From the NCBI RefSeq assembly GCF_003312875.1, contig NZ_CP015163.1:9057444-9121443 (forward strand): a stretch of 64,000 nucleotides of DNA. Reading direction: 5' to 3'. Numbering within the stretch: position 1 is the stretch's first letter; each line of letters starts with the position of its first letter. Origin of the DNA: Amycolatopsis albispora (GTDB lineage Bacteria > Actinomycetota > Actinomycetes > Mycobacteriales > Pseudonocardiaceae). Made by a program: the position numbers and the translations under genes. The notes below the pieces were generated by a model, which saw nothing but the letters and a program-made list of their open reading frames with translations, was not told the origin of the DNA and searched no databases. This document shows, one piece after another, positions 51,712 through 59,377 of this stretch.

Positions 51712-52977
51712 GTGGTCGGCTCCGGAAACCTCGAAGCGGCGCTGCCGGCGGGCGCGGATCCCCGCCGGTACGCGCGCGTGCTCGCCAAGGTGCACGAGGC
51801 CGCGCTGACCGGTGAGGCCCTGCCGAGCCGCCCGCGTGCGGTGATCGGCGCTTCGTGGCAGCGGATGCGGCGCCTCGGCATCGATCCGGACCGCGGGGCC
51901 GAGCGCGCGCCGCTCGGGCCGGACGAACTGGAGTCGCGCCGCCGGGAAAGCGGGCTGGCCGAAGCGCTGCCGACGCTGCGTGGCGGGCTGATCAGCCTGG
52001 CCGAGGAGGCCGCGCACATCATGGTGGTGGTCGACGCCGAGGGCCGCGTGCTCTGGCGTGACGGCAGCAGCCAGGTCCGGCGGCGTGCCGACGGGCTCGG
52101 CTTCACCGAGGGTGTCGACTGGCACGAGGAGGCGGTCGGCACCAACGCCATCGGTACGGCATTGGTGGCACGGCGGCCGATGCAGGTCTACTCAGCCGAG
52201 CACTACGTGCGCACGCACCACGCGTGGACCTGCGCGGCGGCGCCGTTGCACGATCCACGCGACGGGCGGCTGCTGGGCGTTGTCGATCTTTCCGGGCCCG
52301 CGGAGACGGTGCACGCGACCACGCTGGCGCTGGTGGACGCGGTGGCCAAGCTGGCCGAGTCGCAGCTGCGGACAGCGCACCTGAGCGAGCTGGAGCGCCT
52401 GCGCGCGGTGGCCGTGCCGACGTTGTCGAAGGTGGGTGGCCGGGCGGTGGTGATCGATCCGCACGGCTGGGTCGCCGCGGCGTCCGGGCTCGCGCCGGTG
52501 GACCGGGTGGCGCTGCCGTCGCGCTGCGCGGCCGGGCGGACCTGGCTGCCCGCGTACGGCGGGTGCGTGCTCGAACCGCTGCCCGGCGGCTGGCTGGTGC
52601 GGCTGGTCGACGAGGAACATCCGGCGCCGACGAAGGTGGTGCTCGATGTTTCCGCTCCGCGGCAGGCCGTGCTGACGGTTTCGGGCAGCGCCGGGACGTG
52701 GTCGCACAACCTGAGCCCGCGGCACGCCGAGATGCTCTACGTGCTGGCGCGGCACCCGGCTGGCCGGTCGGCGGCGGAACTGGCCGCGGACCTGTTCGGC
52801 GACCCGGCGCGCACGGTCACCGTGCGTGCCGAGATGTCCCGGCTGCGGCGGCACTTCGGCGGCATCCTGGTGCCGCGCCCGTACCGCTTCGCCGACGACA
52901 TCGACCTGGTGGTGGTGCGGCCCGACGCCCCGGAGCTGGTGCTGCCGTATTCGTCGGCGCCGGGCGTGCGCGGTTAG
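51712..52977 (+). CDS. AcoR-like GAF-domain transcriptional regulator without AAA+ domain
   Basis: A protein of 421 residues from GTG. The N-terminal AcoR-type GAF region runs from about 60 to 210 (RPRAVIGASWQRMRRLGID, HEEAVGTNAIGTAL, WTCAAAPLHDPRDGRLLGVVDLSG). It has no sigma-54 AAA+ module. The C-terminus (about 325-405) looks like a winged helix (LSPRHAEMLYVLARHPAG to VTVRAEMSRLRRHFGG). Its place at the end of the aco operon makes it the likely acetoin sensor. Confidence 0.85.
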   Translation: MVGSGNLEAALPAGADPRRYARVLAKVHEAALTGEALPSRPRAVIGASWQRMRRLGIDPDRGAERAPLGPDELESRRRESGLAEALPTLRGGLISLAEEAAHIMVVVDAEGRVLWRDGSSQVRRRADGLGFTEGVDWHEEAVGTNAIGTALVARRPMQVYSAEHYVRTHHAWTCAAAPLHDPRDGRLLGVVDLSGPAETVHATTLALVDAVAKLAESQLRTAHLSELERLRAVAVPTLSKVGGRAVVIDPHGWVAAASGLAPVDRVALPSRCAAGRTWLPAYGGCVLEPLPGGWLVRLVDEEHPAPTKVVLDVSAPRQAVLTVSGSAGTWSHNLSPRHAEMLYVLARHPAGRSAAELAADLFGDPARTVTVRAEMSRLRRHFGGILVPRPYRFADDIDLVVVRPDAPELVLPYSSAPGVRG

Positions 52978-53132
52978 CGGATCTTCTCGGGCGCCGAGTC
53001 GATCGCGCGCAGGATGTGCACGGCGAGGGCGGCGGCGTCCTTCTCCTTCAGCTTGGAGTTGGCCGTCACCGCTTCCTCGATCAGCTTGACGCGTGCGTCG
53101 TACCGGGAAACGAACGGGGTTTCTACGGTCAT
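52974..53132 (-). CDS. Small helical protein of unknown function
   Basis: A protein of 52 residues from ATG 53132 (MTVETPFVSRYDARVKLIEE at the start, DSAPEKIR at the end), with AAGGAG upstream. Mostly helical and charged. It overlaps the Cys-rich ORF by ATGA and its TAA overlaps the stop of the regulator gene. Not recognised by function. Coupling and codon use support a real gene. Confidence 0.72.
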   Translation of the reverse strand: MTVETPFVSRYDARVKLIEEAVTANSKLKEKDAAALAVHILRAIDSAPEKIR

Positions 53133-53308
53133 TTCGGCTCCTTGGCCTTGGTTTCACTGGAACAGATGCAACCGCGGTCGTGTCCACTCGCGACGGTGGC
53201 GGCGCAGAAGCGGTTGCCGAGCGGGTCGTGGGCATCCAGCGGGTGTGCGCACGCCGGACAGGCATTGCTCGGCTGGACTTCGACGGCGTCGGCCATGGGC
53301 AGGTTCAT
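53129..53308 (-). CDS. Small cysteine-rich protein of unknown function
   Basis: A protein of 59 residues from ATG 53308, with GGGAG 8 bases upstream. The Cys pattern CPAC-x(18)-C-x(12)-CIC with nearby His suggests a zinc-binding knuckle: NACPACAHPLDAHDP, NRFCAATV, RGCICSS. It is translationally coupled to the next 52-residue gene. Possible role as a small regulator or protein-binding partner; no homologue recognised. Confidence 0.7.
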   Translation of the reverse strand: MNLPMADAVEVQPSNACPACAHPLDAHDPLGNRFCAATVASGHDRGCICSSETKAKEPK

Positions 53309-53407
53309 CCGGTGCTCCCGTCCCCGGCCGGGAACCGGCCGGACTGGGTGCCGGAGACGACGCGGGCTTGGCTGCGCCGCGTCGGGTTGCCTTCGACAAC
53401 CGCCAGT

Positions 53408-53794
53408 CTACGCGTCGCCGGGTTCGAGCACGGACCAGGCCGAGGCAACGGCGGCCAGCGCGGTTTCGGCGTCCACACCGAGGTCGCGGGCGGCGCGGGC
53501 GTAGTCGGCCGCGGCCGCGTGCAGGAGCGCGGTTTTGCCCGGCCGGTCGGCGGCTTCGGTGACCACCGTGCCCTTCGCGCGGGCGGTGTGCACCCAGCCG
53601 CCGGCCTCCAGTTCGCGGTAGACGCGCGCGATGGTGCCCGAGGCCAGGCCCAGGTCCCTGGCGAGCTGGCGGATCGGCGGCAGGCGCGTGCCGGGGGTCA
53701 GCGCGCCCGCGGTGATCAGCCGGACCAGCTGGTCGTGCACCTGCCGCCACGGGGCGACGCCGCTGTCGGCGTCGACGACCACCTTCACCGGCAT
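53408..53794 (-). CDS. GntR family regulator, YtrA-like
   Basis: A protein of 128 residues. N-terminal winged HTH: PWRQVHDQLVRLITAGALTPG, then LPPIRQLARDLGLASGTIARVYRELEAGG. The C-terminal tail is short, as in the YtrA subgroup that regulates membrane proteins or transporters. It follows the membrane protein gene with a TGATG overlap, so both are expected to be controlled at the palindrome 54529-54550. Confidence 0.9.
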   Translation of the reverse strand: MPVKVVVDADSGVAPWRQVHDQLVRLITAGALTPGTRLPPIRQLARDLGLASGTIARVYRELEAGGWVHTARAKGTVVTEAADRPGKTALLHAAAADYARAARDLGVDAETALAAVASAWSVLEPGDA

Positions 53795-54513
53795 CAGGAG
53801 GCCGCCACGGCACGTCTTCCGCCGGCCAGGTTCACCCAGACGGCGATCCCGGCCAGGACGAGCAGGGCGGTGAACAGGTTCGTGGCCGGCGCGGTCAGCG
53901 CCGCGGTGGCGGCGGCTCCCAGTCCGGCGGCGACCCTGGCGCTGCGCAGCCGCAGCGCGCCGTCCACCGCACTGTCCCCTGTGGACGGACGGCGCACGGC
54001 GAGCAGGATGATCAGCCAGGTGAGCGCGGTGACCACGGCCGCGACCACCAGCATTCCCCATGACCGCCCGGAAACCAGCCAGCCGACGGTGGTCGCGGCG
54101 ACCGCGGCGTAGGCGAGGAGTCCCCACAGTGGAATGAAGTCGCGTATTCCGCGTCGATGCAGCGCGGCTTCCCGGACCCGGGTTTTCGGGGGCCGTTGCG
54201 CGAGCACTTCGGCGATCAGCCCGCCGAGCAGGAGGGTGGCGGTGAGCACGCCGAACGAGCCGTCGTCGAGAAGACGGCCGAGGCCGAGCGCGCCGCCCAG
54301 CGCGGGCAGGCCGAGGAACAGCCAGGGATACCAGAGTCGGCGGCGTCGCAGATACCGGACGGCTTCCTCGACATCGGCCGGGGTCGGGTCGGGGACGCCC
54401 CAGCGCCGCAGGACCTTGACGCCCTGCTTCTCGCCTGGCCAGAGCGGGATCAGGAGGAGGAGGCCGACGAGCCCCATGATCACCGCTACACCCAGCATGT
54501 TGTCCCACGGCAC
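53794..54513 (-). CDS. Multi-pass membrane protein of unknown function
   Basis: A protein of 239 residues from GTG 54513, with GGGAGG six bases upstream. There are five or six hydrophobic segments (for example LGVAVIMGLVGLLLLIPLW, PWLFLGLPALGGALGLG, WGMLVVAAVVTALTWLIILL). A soluble stretch after the first helix has ADVEEAVRYLRRRRLWYPW. The frame is open upstream, but that part is made of repeat DNA. It is coupled to the GntR gene, a common arrangement for YtrA-type regulators and their membrane targets. Confidence 0.8.
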   Translation of the reverse strand: MPWDNMLGVAVIMGLVGLLLLIPLWPGEKQGVKVLRRWGVPDPTPADVEEAVRYLRRRRLWYPWLFLGLPALGGALGLGRLLDDGSFGVLTATLLLGGLIAEVLAQRPPKTRVREAALHRRGIRDFIPLWGLLAYAAVAATTVGWLVSGRSWGMLVVAAVVTALTWLIILLAVRRPSTGDSAVDGALRLRSARVAAGLGAAATAALTAPATNLFTALLVLAGIAVWVNLAGGRRAVAAS

Positions 54514-54528
54514 GGCGCACCTCCCTGC

Positions 54529-54550
54529 TTGTATCAACCCCATGATACAA
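54529..54550. promoter_or_regulatory. GntR operator palindrome
   Basis: TTGTATCA-ACCCCA-TGATACAA, a perfect 8-6-8 inverted repeat, lies 16 bp upstream of the membrane protein GTG. It is AT-rich against its surroundings and covers the promoter region. It is the likely autoregulatory site of the YtrA-like GntR protein. Confidence 0.7.
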
Positions 54551-54566
54551 GATGGGGCGGGGTGGC

Positions 54567-54621
54567 GGACACGAATGTGGCTTTGGGGGCGTTTTTCGCC
54601 CCGAAAGCCACATTCGTGTCC
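54567..54621. terminator. Long hairpin, 25-bp stem with one mismatch
   Basis: The arms 54567-54591 and 54597-54621 enclose TTTTT. The arms carry the same GAATGTGGCTT/GAAAGCCACATTC sequence as the 31954-32008 hairpin. It lies just upstream of the GntR operon and 338 bp past the M56 stop on the same strand. Confidence 0.6.
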
Positions 54622-54904
54622 ATGGTGGAGGCTCCGGTGGCCTCGGATGGCGGCCAGCGGCGCCGGACCCCGGCCCGGGCGATGGGGGAGGTGGTGGACA
54701 CGAAAGCCACATTCGTGTTCGTGGTGGTGGCCTCGGTTGGCGGCCCTCGGCCCTTGGCTCCCGGGTACGGGGTAGGGCGGTGGACGCGAAAGCCGCATTC
54801 GTGTTCAGGGGGATGCTCCGGTGGCCTCGGATGGCGGCCGTCGGGTCGCTGGCGTCCGGATACGGGGCGCGGGGGCGGTGGACACGAAAGCCACATTCGT
54901 GTCC
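54597..54904. repeat. Tandem array of four units with GAAAGCCACATTCGTGT hairpins
   Basis: Hairpin cores recur at about 54601-54621, 54697-54720, 54783-54806 (diverged, AGCCGCA loop) and 54880-54904, spaced 86-98 bp. Each has the loop AGCCACA within short arms such as ACACGAA/TTCGTGT. Between them CTCCGGTGGCCTCGGATGGC recurs (54632 and 54816, partial near 54725). The 54551-54958 gap holds this array and no gene. Confidence 0.75.
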
Positions 54905-54958
54905 ACCTTGGTGCCCCGGTGGCGGGAGAGGCCCGGTCCCGGACGAGGGGGAGACTCC

Positions 54959-55873
54959 CTAGCCCGGCCAGACGAAGAGGCTGATCGGCGTCGAGGCAAG
55001 TGCGGTGGTGGCGGTGAGCGCGATCCACCGGGCGGGCAGGAGTTGCCGCCGCCGGGGTTGGGCGATGCGGTCCAGCCGGGCGGTGATGTCGCCGTGGTCG
55101 TCGTCGATGCCGAGCGCGCCCGCCGGGGTGGTGAACCCGCCATCTCGGAAGCGCCGCAGCGCCGCCTGCAGGCAACCGCGGGTGTGCGCCCGGCATGCCC
55201 TGTCGTCGGCGCGCATTTCCAGCAGCAGCGCCACGGTCGCCGAGATTTCCTTGGCGTAGCGCGAATTCGGCAGCACCCGCCGCAACGCGGTGAACGGCAC
55301 CAGCACCAGGTCGTGCCGCTCACGTGCATGCGCCCGTTCGTGCCCGAGCACCGCGGCCAGCTGCCCGCGGTCGAGCATCGCGAGCGTGCCCGAGCTGACC
55401 ACGATCCGCGGCCGCAGCCCCGGCACGCAGTAGGCCATCGGCACCGGGTGGTCCACCACCACCGCGCCCGGCGCGGCCGGATCGGTGCGCCCGAGCAGCG
55501 CGAGCAGGTCCCGCTGGCGGCGCCGCACCCGCAGCACGCCCACCGTGGACGCGACCACGGTGACCGGCACCAGCACGACCATGACCACCGCGGCGACCAG
55601 CCAGCACAACCGCGCCACGGTCATCTCCGGCGGCAGCCCGGTGCCCAGGTCCTCGGTGAACTCGCCCAGCGCGGGCAGCATCGGCCGGTCGTACGGCGCC
55701 AGCCCCAACGCGGCCAGCAGGCCCACCACGCACAGCACCCCGGTCCCCAGCAGCAGCTGCCAGGCGACCACCGCGGCCCCGGGGCTCTGGCTGGCCCACC
55801 GCGCACCCAGCAGCGGCGGCACCCACAGCAGGCAGAGCACCAGCGTCACCGCCAGGTGCGCGACCGCGCTCAT
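54959..55873 (-). CDS. M56 family (BlaR1/MecR1-like) membrane metallopeptidase
   Basis: A protein of 304 residues. Three N-terminal helices, then a cytosolic zinc protease domain with HERAH at residues 178-182 (VLGHERAHARERHD), and one helix near the C-terminus (ALTATTALASTPISLFVW). It lacks the extracellular penicillin-binding sensor of BlaR1. It is coupled by ATGA to a BlaI-like repressor gene and is expected to cleave that repressor on an unknown signal. Confidence 0.9.
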   Translation of the reverse strand: MSAVAHLAVTLVLCLLWVPPLLGARWASQSPGAAVVAWQLLLGTGVLCVVGLLAALGLAPYDRPMLPALGEFTEDLGTGLPPEMTVARLCWLVAAVVMVVLVPVTVVASTVGVLRVRRRQRDLLALLGRTDPAAPGAVVVDHPVPMAYCVPGLRPRIVVSSGTLAMLDRGQLAAVLGHERAHARERHDLVLVPFTALRRVLPNSRYAKEISATVALLLEMRADDRACRAHTRGCLQAALRRFRDGGFTTPAGALGIDDDHGDITARLDRIAQPRRRQLLPARWIALTATTALASTPISLFVWPG

Positions 55874-56244
55874 CCGGACTTCCGGTGCCTGTCCAGCGCC
55901 TGGCTGAGCGCCTCGGCCTCGGGATTGCTCACCGACCGCGCGAAGTGCGCCAGCGCGGCCTCGCGATCACCGGTCAGTTCGAGCGCGTCGAGCATCAGGC
56001 GGGCCACGTAGGCGTCACGGCCGGCGGCCGGGCGGTACGACCAGGCGCGGCCGTCGCGCTCGCGGAGCACGAACCCCTTCTTCGCCAGCCGGTCGAGCAC
56101 GGTCATCACGGTGGTGTAGGCCGGCTTGCGCTCGGCCAGCGCGTCGGCGACCGCGCGCACGGTGACCGGGCCCTGGTCACCGCGGTCCCACAGCACGTCC
56201 ATCACCGCGCGTTCCAGCTCGCCCAAACCGCCTGTTCCCGCCAT
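55870..56244 (-). CDS. BlaI/MecI/CopY family repressor
   Basis: A protein of 124 residues from ATG 56244. Winged HTH: LGELERAVMDVLWDRGDQGPV and KPAYTTVMTVLDRLAKKGFV, ending in a helical dimer domain. ATG lies 6 bases after the minus-strand -10 TACCAT (56251-56256), likely leaderless. First of the blaI-M56 pair. No beta-lactamase is nearby, so the target genes are elsewhere or limited to the pair. Confidence 0.92.
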   Translation of the reverse strand: MAGTGGLGELERAVMDVLWDRGDQGPVTVRAVADALAERKPAYTTVMTVLDRLAKKGFVLRERDGRAWSYRPAAGRDAYVARLMLDALELTGDREAALAHFARSVSNPEAEALSQALDRHRKSG

Positions 56245-56250
56245 GCGCAC

Positions 56251-56274
56251 ATGGTAAGCGGCCACCCGGTTAGA
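56251..56274. promoter_or_regulatory. Divergent -10 elements, blaI and SDR
   Basis: TACCAT (56251-56256, minus) serves blaI. TAGACT (56269-56274, plus) could serve the SDR with a short leader. Confidence 0.35.
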
Positions 56275-56311
56275 CTCGGCCCGAGTTCTCTTCCCGGCAC
56301 GCGGAGACGAG

Positions 56312-57016
56312 TTGACCGCCCACCAGTTCACCGGCAGCCGCGCGGTGATCACCGGTGCGGCCGGGGCCATCGGTGCCGCGCTGGCCAGGGCGATCGCCGC
56401 GGCGGGTGCCGAGGTGCTGCTGGTCGACCAGGATCCGGCGGCGCAGGCGCTGGCGGCCGAACTCGGTGGCCGCGCGGTGCTCGGCGACCCGCGCGCGAGC
56501 GGTTTGCCCGCCGATGTCCTGATGGAACTGGACGGTCCACCCGAGCTGCTGGTGCTGGCCACGGACGCGCAGGTGCGGTCCCCGGCGACCGAGCTGAGCG
56601 AAGCCGACTGGCAGCTGCTGTCCGAAGTGAACATCGGCGCGCTGTACCGGATGGTGCGCGCGGCGGCGCCGTCGATGGCCCGGCGGGGTTCGGGCGCGGT
56701 GCTGGCGGTGTCGTCGGTGACCGCCGAGCGCGCGCTCGCGGGCCGGGTGCCCTACGGCGTGACCAAGGCGGCGGTTTCGCAGCTGGTGCGCGGGCTCGCG
56801 GTGGAACTCGGGCCGAGCGGGGTGCGGGTGAACGGCATCGCGCCGGGCCTGCTCGCGGATCGCCGCAGCCGGCGCCGGATGGTGGAGCGCGTGCCGCTGG
56901 GCCGCCTCGCGGACCCGGCCGACCTGGTCGGGCCCGCGATGTTCCTGCTCTCGGCCGACGCGCGGTACGTCACCGGGCAGGTCCTCGTGGTCGACGGCGG
57001 CTACGCGCTTTCGTGA
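56312..57016 (+). CDS. Short-chain dehydrogenase/reductase (SDR)
   Basis: A protein of 234 residues from TTG 56312, with GGAG upstream. The cofactor loop is ITGAAGAIGAALA; Ser in LAVSSVTAE, and YGVTKAAV supplies Tyr and Lys. GIAPGLLADRRSRR and TGQVLVVDGGYALS end it in the usual way. The substrate is unknown. It is divergent from blaI. Confidence 0.88.
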   Translation: MTAHQFTGSRAVITGAAGAIGAALARAIAAAGAEVLLVDQDPAAQALAAELGGRAVLGDPRASGLPADVLMELDGPPELLVLATDAQVRSPATELSEADWQLLSEVNIGALYRMVRAAAPSMARRGSGAVLAVSSVTAERALAGRVPYGVTKAAVSQLVRGLAVELGPSGVRVNGIAPGLLADRRSRRRMVERVPLGRLADPADLVGPAMFLLSADARYVTGQVLVVDGGYALS

Positions 57017-57112
57017 TCAGGTTGTGACCCAGGTCTCACTCGATCGAGGTGTAGGGCGGCCCATCAGCGGGTACTCCTCGCGCGGTTAATTCTCACCTGG
57101 GAGAGGTGCCCG

Positions 57113-57295
57113 ATGACCGACAGCCGAGGCGCCGCGACGCTGGAGATGATGTTCCGCGCCTGGCGGACGGAGATCGACCGGGAACCGATGGCCGACTGCC
57201 TGTCCACCACCGCCATCCTCGACCGGCTGCGGGAGTCCACGGACGCCGGCTGGCTTTCCGCGAACTCCGCGCACCGGCCCGGCGCCGTCGCCTAG
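57113..57295 (+). CDS. Small hypothetical protein
   Basis: A protein of 60 residues. GGGAGAGG precedes ATG 57113. Mostly helical (LEMMFRAWRTEIDREPM, TTAILDRLRESTDAGW), high third-position GC. Not recognised. TTAATT at about 57087 could be part of a promoter. The IS630 element begins 88 bp downstream. Confidence 0.55.
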   Translation: MTDSRGAATLEMMFRAWRTEIDREPMADCLSTTAILDRLRESTDAGWLSANSAHRPGAVA

Positions 57296-57314
57296 TACGC
57301 GACGCCGGTAGGTT

Positions 57315-57334
57315 CCGAAAGCCACATTCGTGTC
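57315..57334. repeat. Single copy of GAAAGCCACATTCGTGTC repeat
   Basis: CCGAAAGCCACATTCGTGTC, the same word as in the hairpin families at 31.95 and 54.6-54.9 kb. It lies 3' of the small ORF and upstream of the IS element. Confidence 0.65.
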
Positions 57335-57382
57335 GTGTGTGCACCGGGCGAATCGCCGCCCCGGCGCCGCTTTGACACGCCC

Positions 57383-58625
57383 TAGTGCTCTGTCCAGATA
57401 GGTTCGCCGGGTTGGTCAGGCGGCTGGGGTGAGGTGTTGCCCGCCCCAGCGGATGCCCTTCTCGCTGCGGACTCGTGCGCGTTCACGGCGTTGCGCGGCA
57501 AGGATGTCGGGGTGCCGGGCGTTGGTGTTGCGCCAGCGTAGATAGTCGTGCAGCCGACGTGCCAGCACTGGGTGGTTGGGATGGTCGGAGCCAGCGATGA
57601 CGAAGGTGCGCAGCGGCCCGAAGTGGGCCTCGATCGGGTTGGCCCAGGACGAATAGGTCGGGGTGAAGCACAACTCGACCTTGTTACGGGCCGCCCAGCT
57701 GCGGATCGGCCGGCCGCGGTGGGCGGAGAGGTTGTCCAGGATGATGTAGATCGGCGCCCCGTCCGGGCGCGCGGAGCGGACGGATTTGAGGGCGGCCAGG
57801 GTGTTCGCGGCGGATTTCTTCGTGCGGACCACACCCCAGAGGGTGTCGTCGCCGACGGAGTAGCAGCCGTGGAACTGCCGGACTCCGTGCAGTTTGTGAT
57901 AGTTCGCGGGCAGCCGGTCCGGATGTGCTTGTCGAGCCCAGCCGGCACCCAGGTGTGGCCGGATGGTCAGTGGCCCGAATTCGTCGAAGGCGAACACCCG
58001 GTCTGGAAACGAGTTCGTGACGTGCTCGATCCGGGCCAGCTTGGTGTCCCGGTCCGGGTCGTTGGACTCCTTCCAGGTTTTCGTGCGCTGGAAGCTGATC
58101 TCGTGTTTGTGCAGGAACTGCCGCAGCCGTTCCCGTCCGACCTGCACCACCCGCCGCGGGTTGCGGGCCAGGTAGGCGGCGAGTTTGCGCAGGCTCCAGC
58201 GGGTGAAGGGCTGATCGAGTGCTTCGGGTCGCGTGGTGGCCGTCGCGACGATGAAGGCTTCGTCTTCAGGGCTGATCAGGCGGGGACGGCCACCCGCCCA
58301 TCGAGGGTCCAGACTGGCCATGCCCGTCTCGTTGAACCGATGGATCACATTGCGGATCGCGTCCTCGTCGCCTTGGACCAGCCGGGCGATCGCCGGGACA
58401 GTGTTACCGCCGGCCGAGGCGAGCACCACCATCGCCCGGCGCAGCCGCACCGCGGAGCCTGTTCCTCTTCGCACGATCTGCTGCAGCCGCTGCCCTTCAT
58501 GATCGGTCAGCCTGCGCACCCGGACTGGATCTGCCATCCATCCAGCCTGACGGCAAGCCGATCACCCACCCCGAACGCTGACCGGCGTGTCACCAAACCG
58601 GCCAACGTTCATGGACAGAGCACTA
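57383..58625 (-). mobile_element. IS630 family insertion sequence, complete
   Basis: The ends carry perfect inverted repeats TAGTGCTCTGTCCA (57383-57396) and TGGACAGAGCACTA (58612-58625), each including the TA target dinucleotide duplicated by IS630/Tc1-type elements. The element is about 1.24 kb with one intact transposase gene. The right-hand TA falls in the stop codon of the adjacent DUF5666-like gene. Perfect ends and an unbroken transposase suggest recent insertion. Confidence 0.93.
57416..58537 (-). CDS. IS630 family transposase
   Basis: A protein of 373 residues. The N-terminal HTH region has LTDHEGQRLQQIVRRGTGSA and VPAIARLVQGDEDAIRNVIHRF. The DDE catalytic residues lie in VFAFDEFGPLT, YIILDNLSAHRG and SSWANPIEAHFG. 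No frameshift is present, unlike many IS630 members that need one. It fills the element between its inverted repeats. Confidence 0.94.
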   Translation of the reverse strand: MADPVRVRRLTDHEGQRLQQIVRRGTGSAVRLRRAMVVLASAGGNTVPAIARLVQGDEDAIRNVIHRFNETGMASLDPRWAGGRPRLISPEDEAFIVATATTRPEALDQPFTRWSLRKLAAYLARNPRRVVQVGRERLRQFLHKHEISFQRTKTWKESNDPDRDTKLARIEHVTNSFPDRVFAFDEFGPLTIRPHLGAGWARQAHPDRLPANYHKLHGVRQFHGCYSVGDDTLWGVVRTKKSAANTLAALKSVRSARPDGAPIYIILDNLSAHRGRPIRSWAARNKVELCFTPTYSSWANPIEAHFGPLRTFVIAGSDHPNHPVLARRLHDYLRWRNTNARHPDILAAQRRERARVRSEKGIRWGGQHLTPAA

Positions 58626-59207
58626 GTTCCCAGGCGGCTGCTGGCCGTTCCGCGGCGCCTGCTGCCCGCCGTCTTGCTGGCCACCCTGCGGTCCGCCCAT
58701 GATGACGCGTTCCGAGATCGTCTTGGCGGCCGCGCCTTCACCGGGCGCGGCGGTGACGGTCACCGTGTCCCCGCCCGCGATGTCGTCCAGGCTGCCGCGG
58801 CCGAACGTGGTGTTCCCGTCGATGGGATAGGTCTTCGTGTAGCCGTCCTCGCTCTTCACCGCGACCGAAGTCGCGCTGATTTCGGTGACCTCACCGAGCT
58901 GCATCACCTCGGTGGTGTACCCGCCCTTCCCGTCGGGCACGGTGTATTCGCCGTGCAGCGCGGAGGCCAGCCCCTCGGGCAGGCGCATCATCGGGCCGCC
59001 GCCGGTCATCATGCCGCCGGGGCCACCGCCCTGCTCACTGCTGGAGGTGCCGCTCGCGGCGTAGACGGCCACCCCGCCGGTGGCCGCGATGCCGACCGCG
59101 ATCGCCGCCGCGGCCGCGGTCTTCTTGCCCGACCACCGCGGCCGGGGCGCCGGCGCGCCCCACTCCGGCGCGGGCTCGGACGGTTGGGGGCTGGCTGGCT
59201 CGGTCAT
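58623..59207 (-). CDS. Membrane-anchored DUF5666-like protein
   Basis: A protein of 194 residues. A Pro-rich cytosolic N-terminus, one transmembrane helix (about 30-50, TAAAAAIAVGIAATGGVAVYAA), a Gly/Met-rich linker, then a small beta domain with repeats of the DUF5666 type (VTEISATSVAVKSEDGYTKTYPI, DDIAGGDTVTVTA). GAGGAG precedes ATG 59207. Its TAG stop contains the TA target of the IS630 insertion; the protein end appears unchanged, but the native 3' region was displaced. Function unknown. Confidence 0.82.
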   Translation of the reverse strand: MTEPASPQPSEPAPEWGAPAPRPRWSGKKTAAAAAIAVGIAATGGVAVYAASGTSSSEQGGGPGGMMTGGGPMMRLPEGLASALHGEYTVPDGKGGYTTEVMQLGEVTEISATSVAVKSEDGYTKTYPIDGNTTFGRGSLDDIAGGDTVTVTAAPGEGAAAKTISERVIMGGPQGGQQDGGQQAPRNGQQPPGN

Positions 59208-59377
59208 CTCAACTCACTCCTCGTCGTTCCGGTTCCAGCACCGGCTGACCCCCACCATCGAGCCGTTCCCTGTGTGCCCGCTGTGCGAGGACTTGGCCCC
59301 GCCTATGGGCCCGCCTCACAGGCACGGCACAGGATCAGCACAAGGAGGACCCAGCCCCGGGCCCCAGTTTCGAAGCC

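Noticed and set aside
54597..54904. CRISPR-like array
   Set aside because: Units are palindromic with conserved, not unique, intervening sequence, and there are no cas genes.
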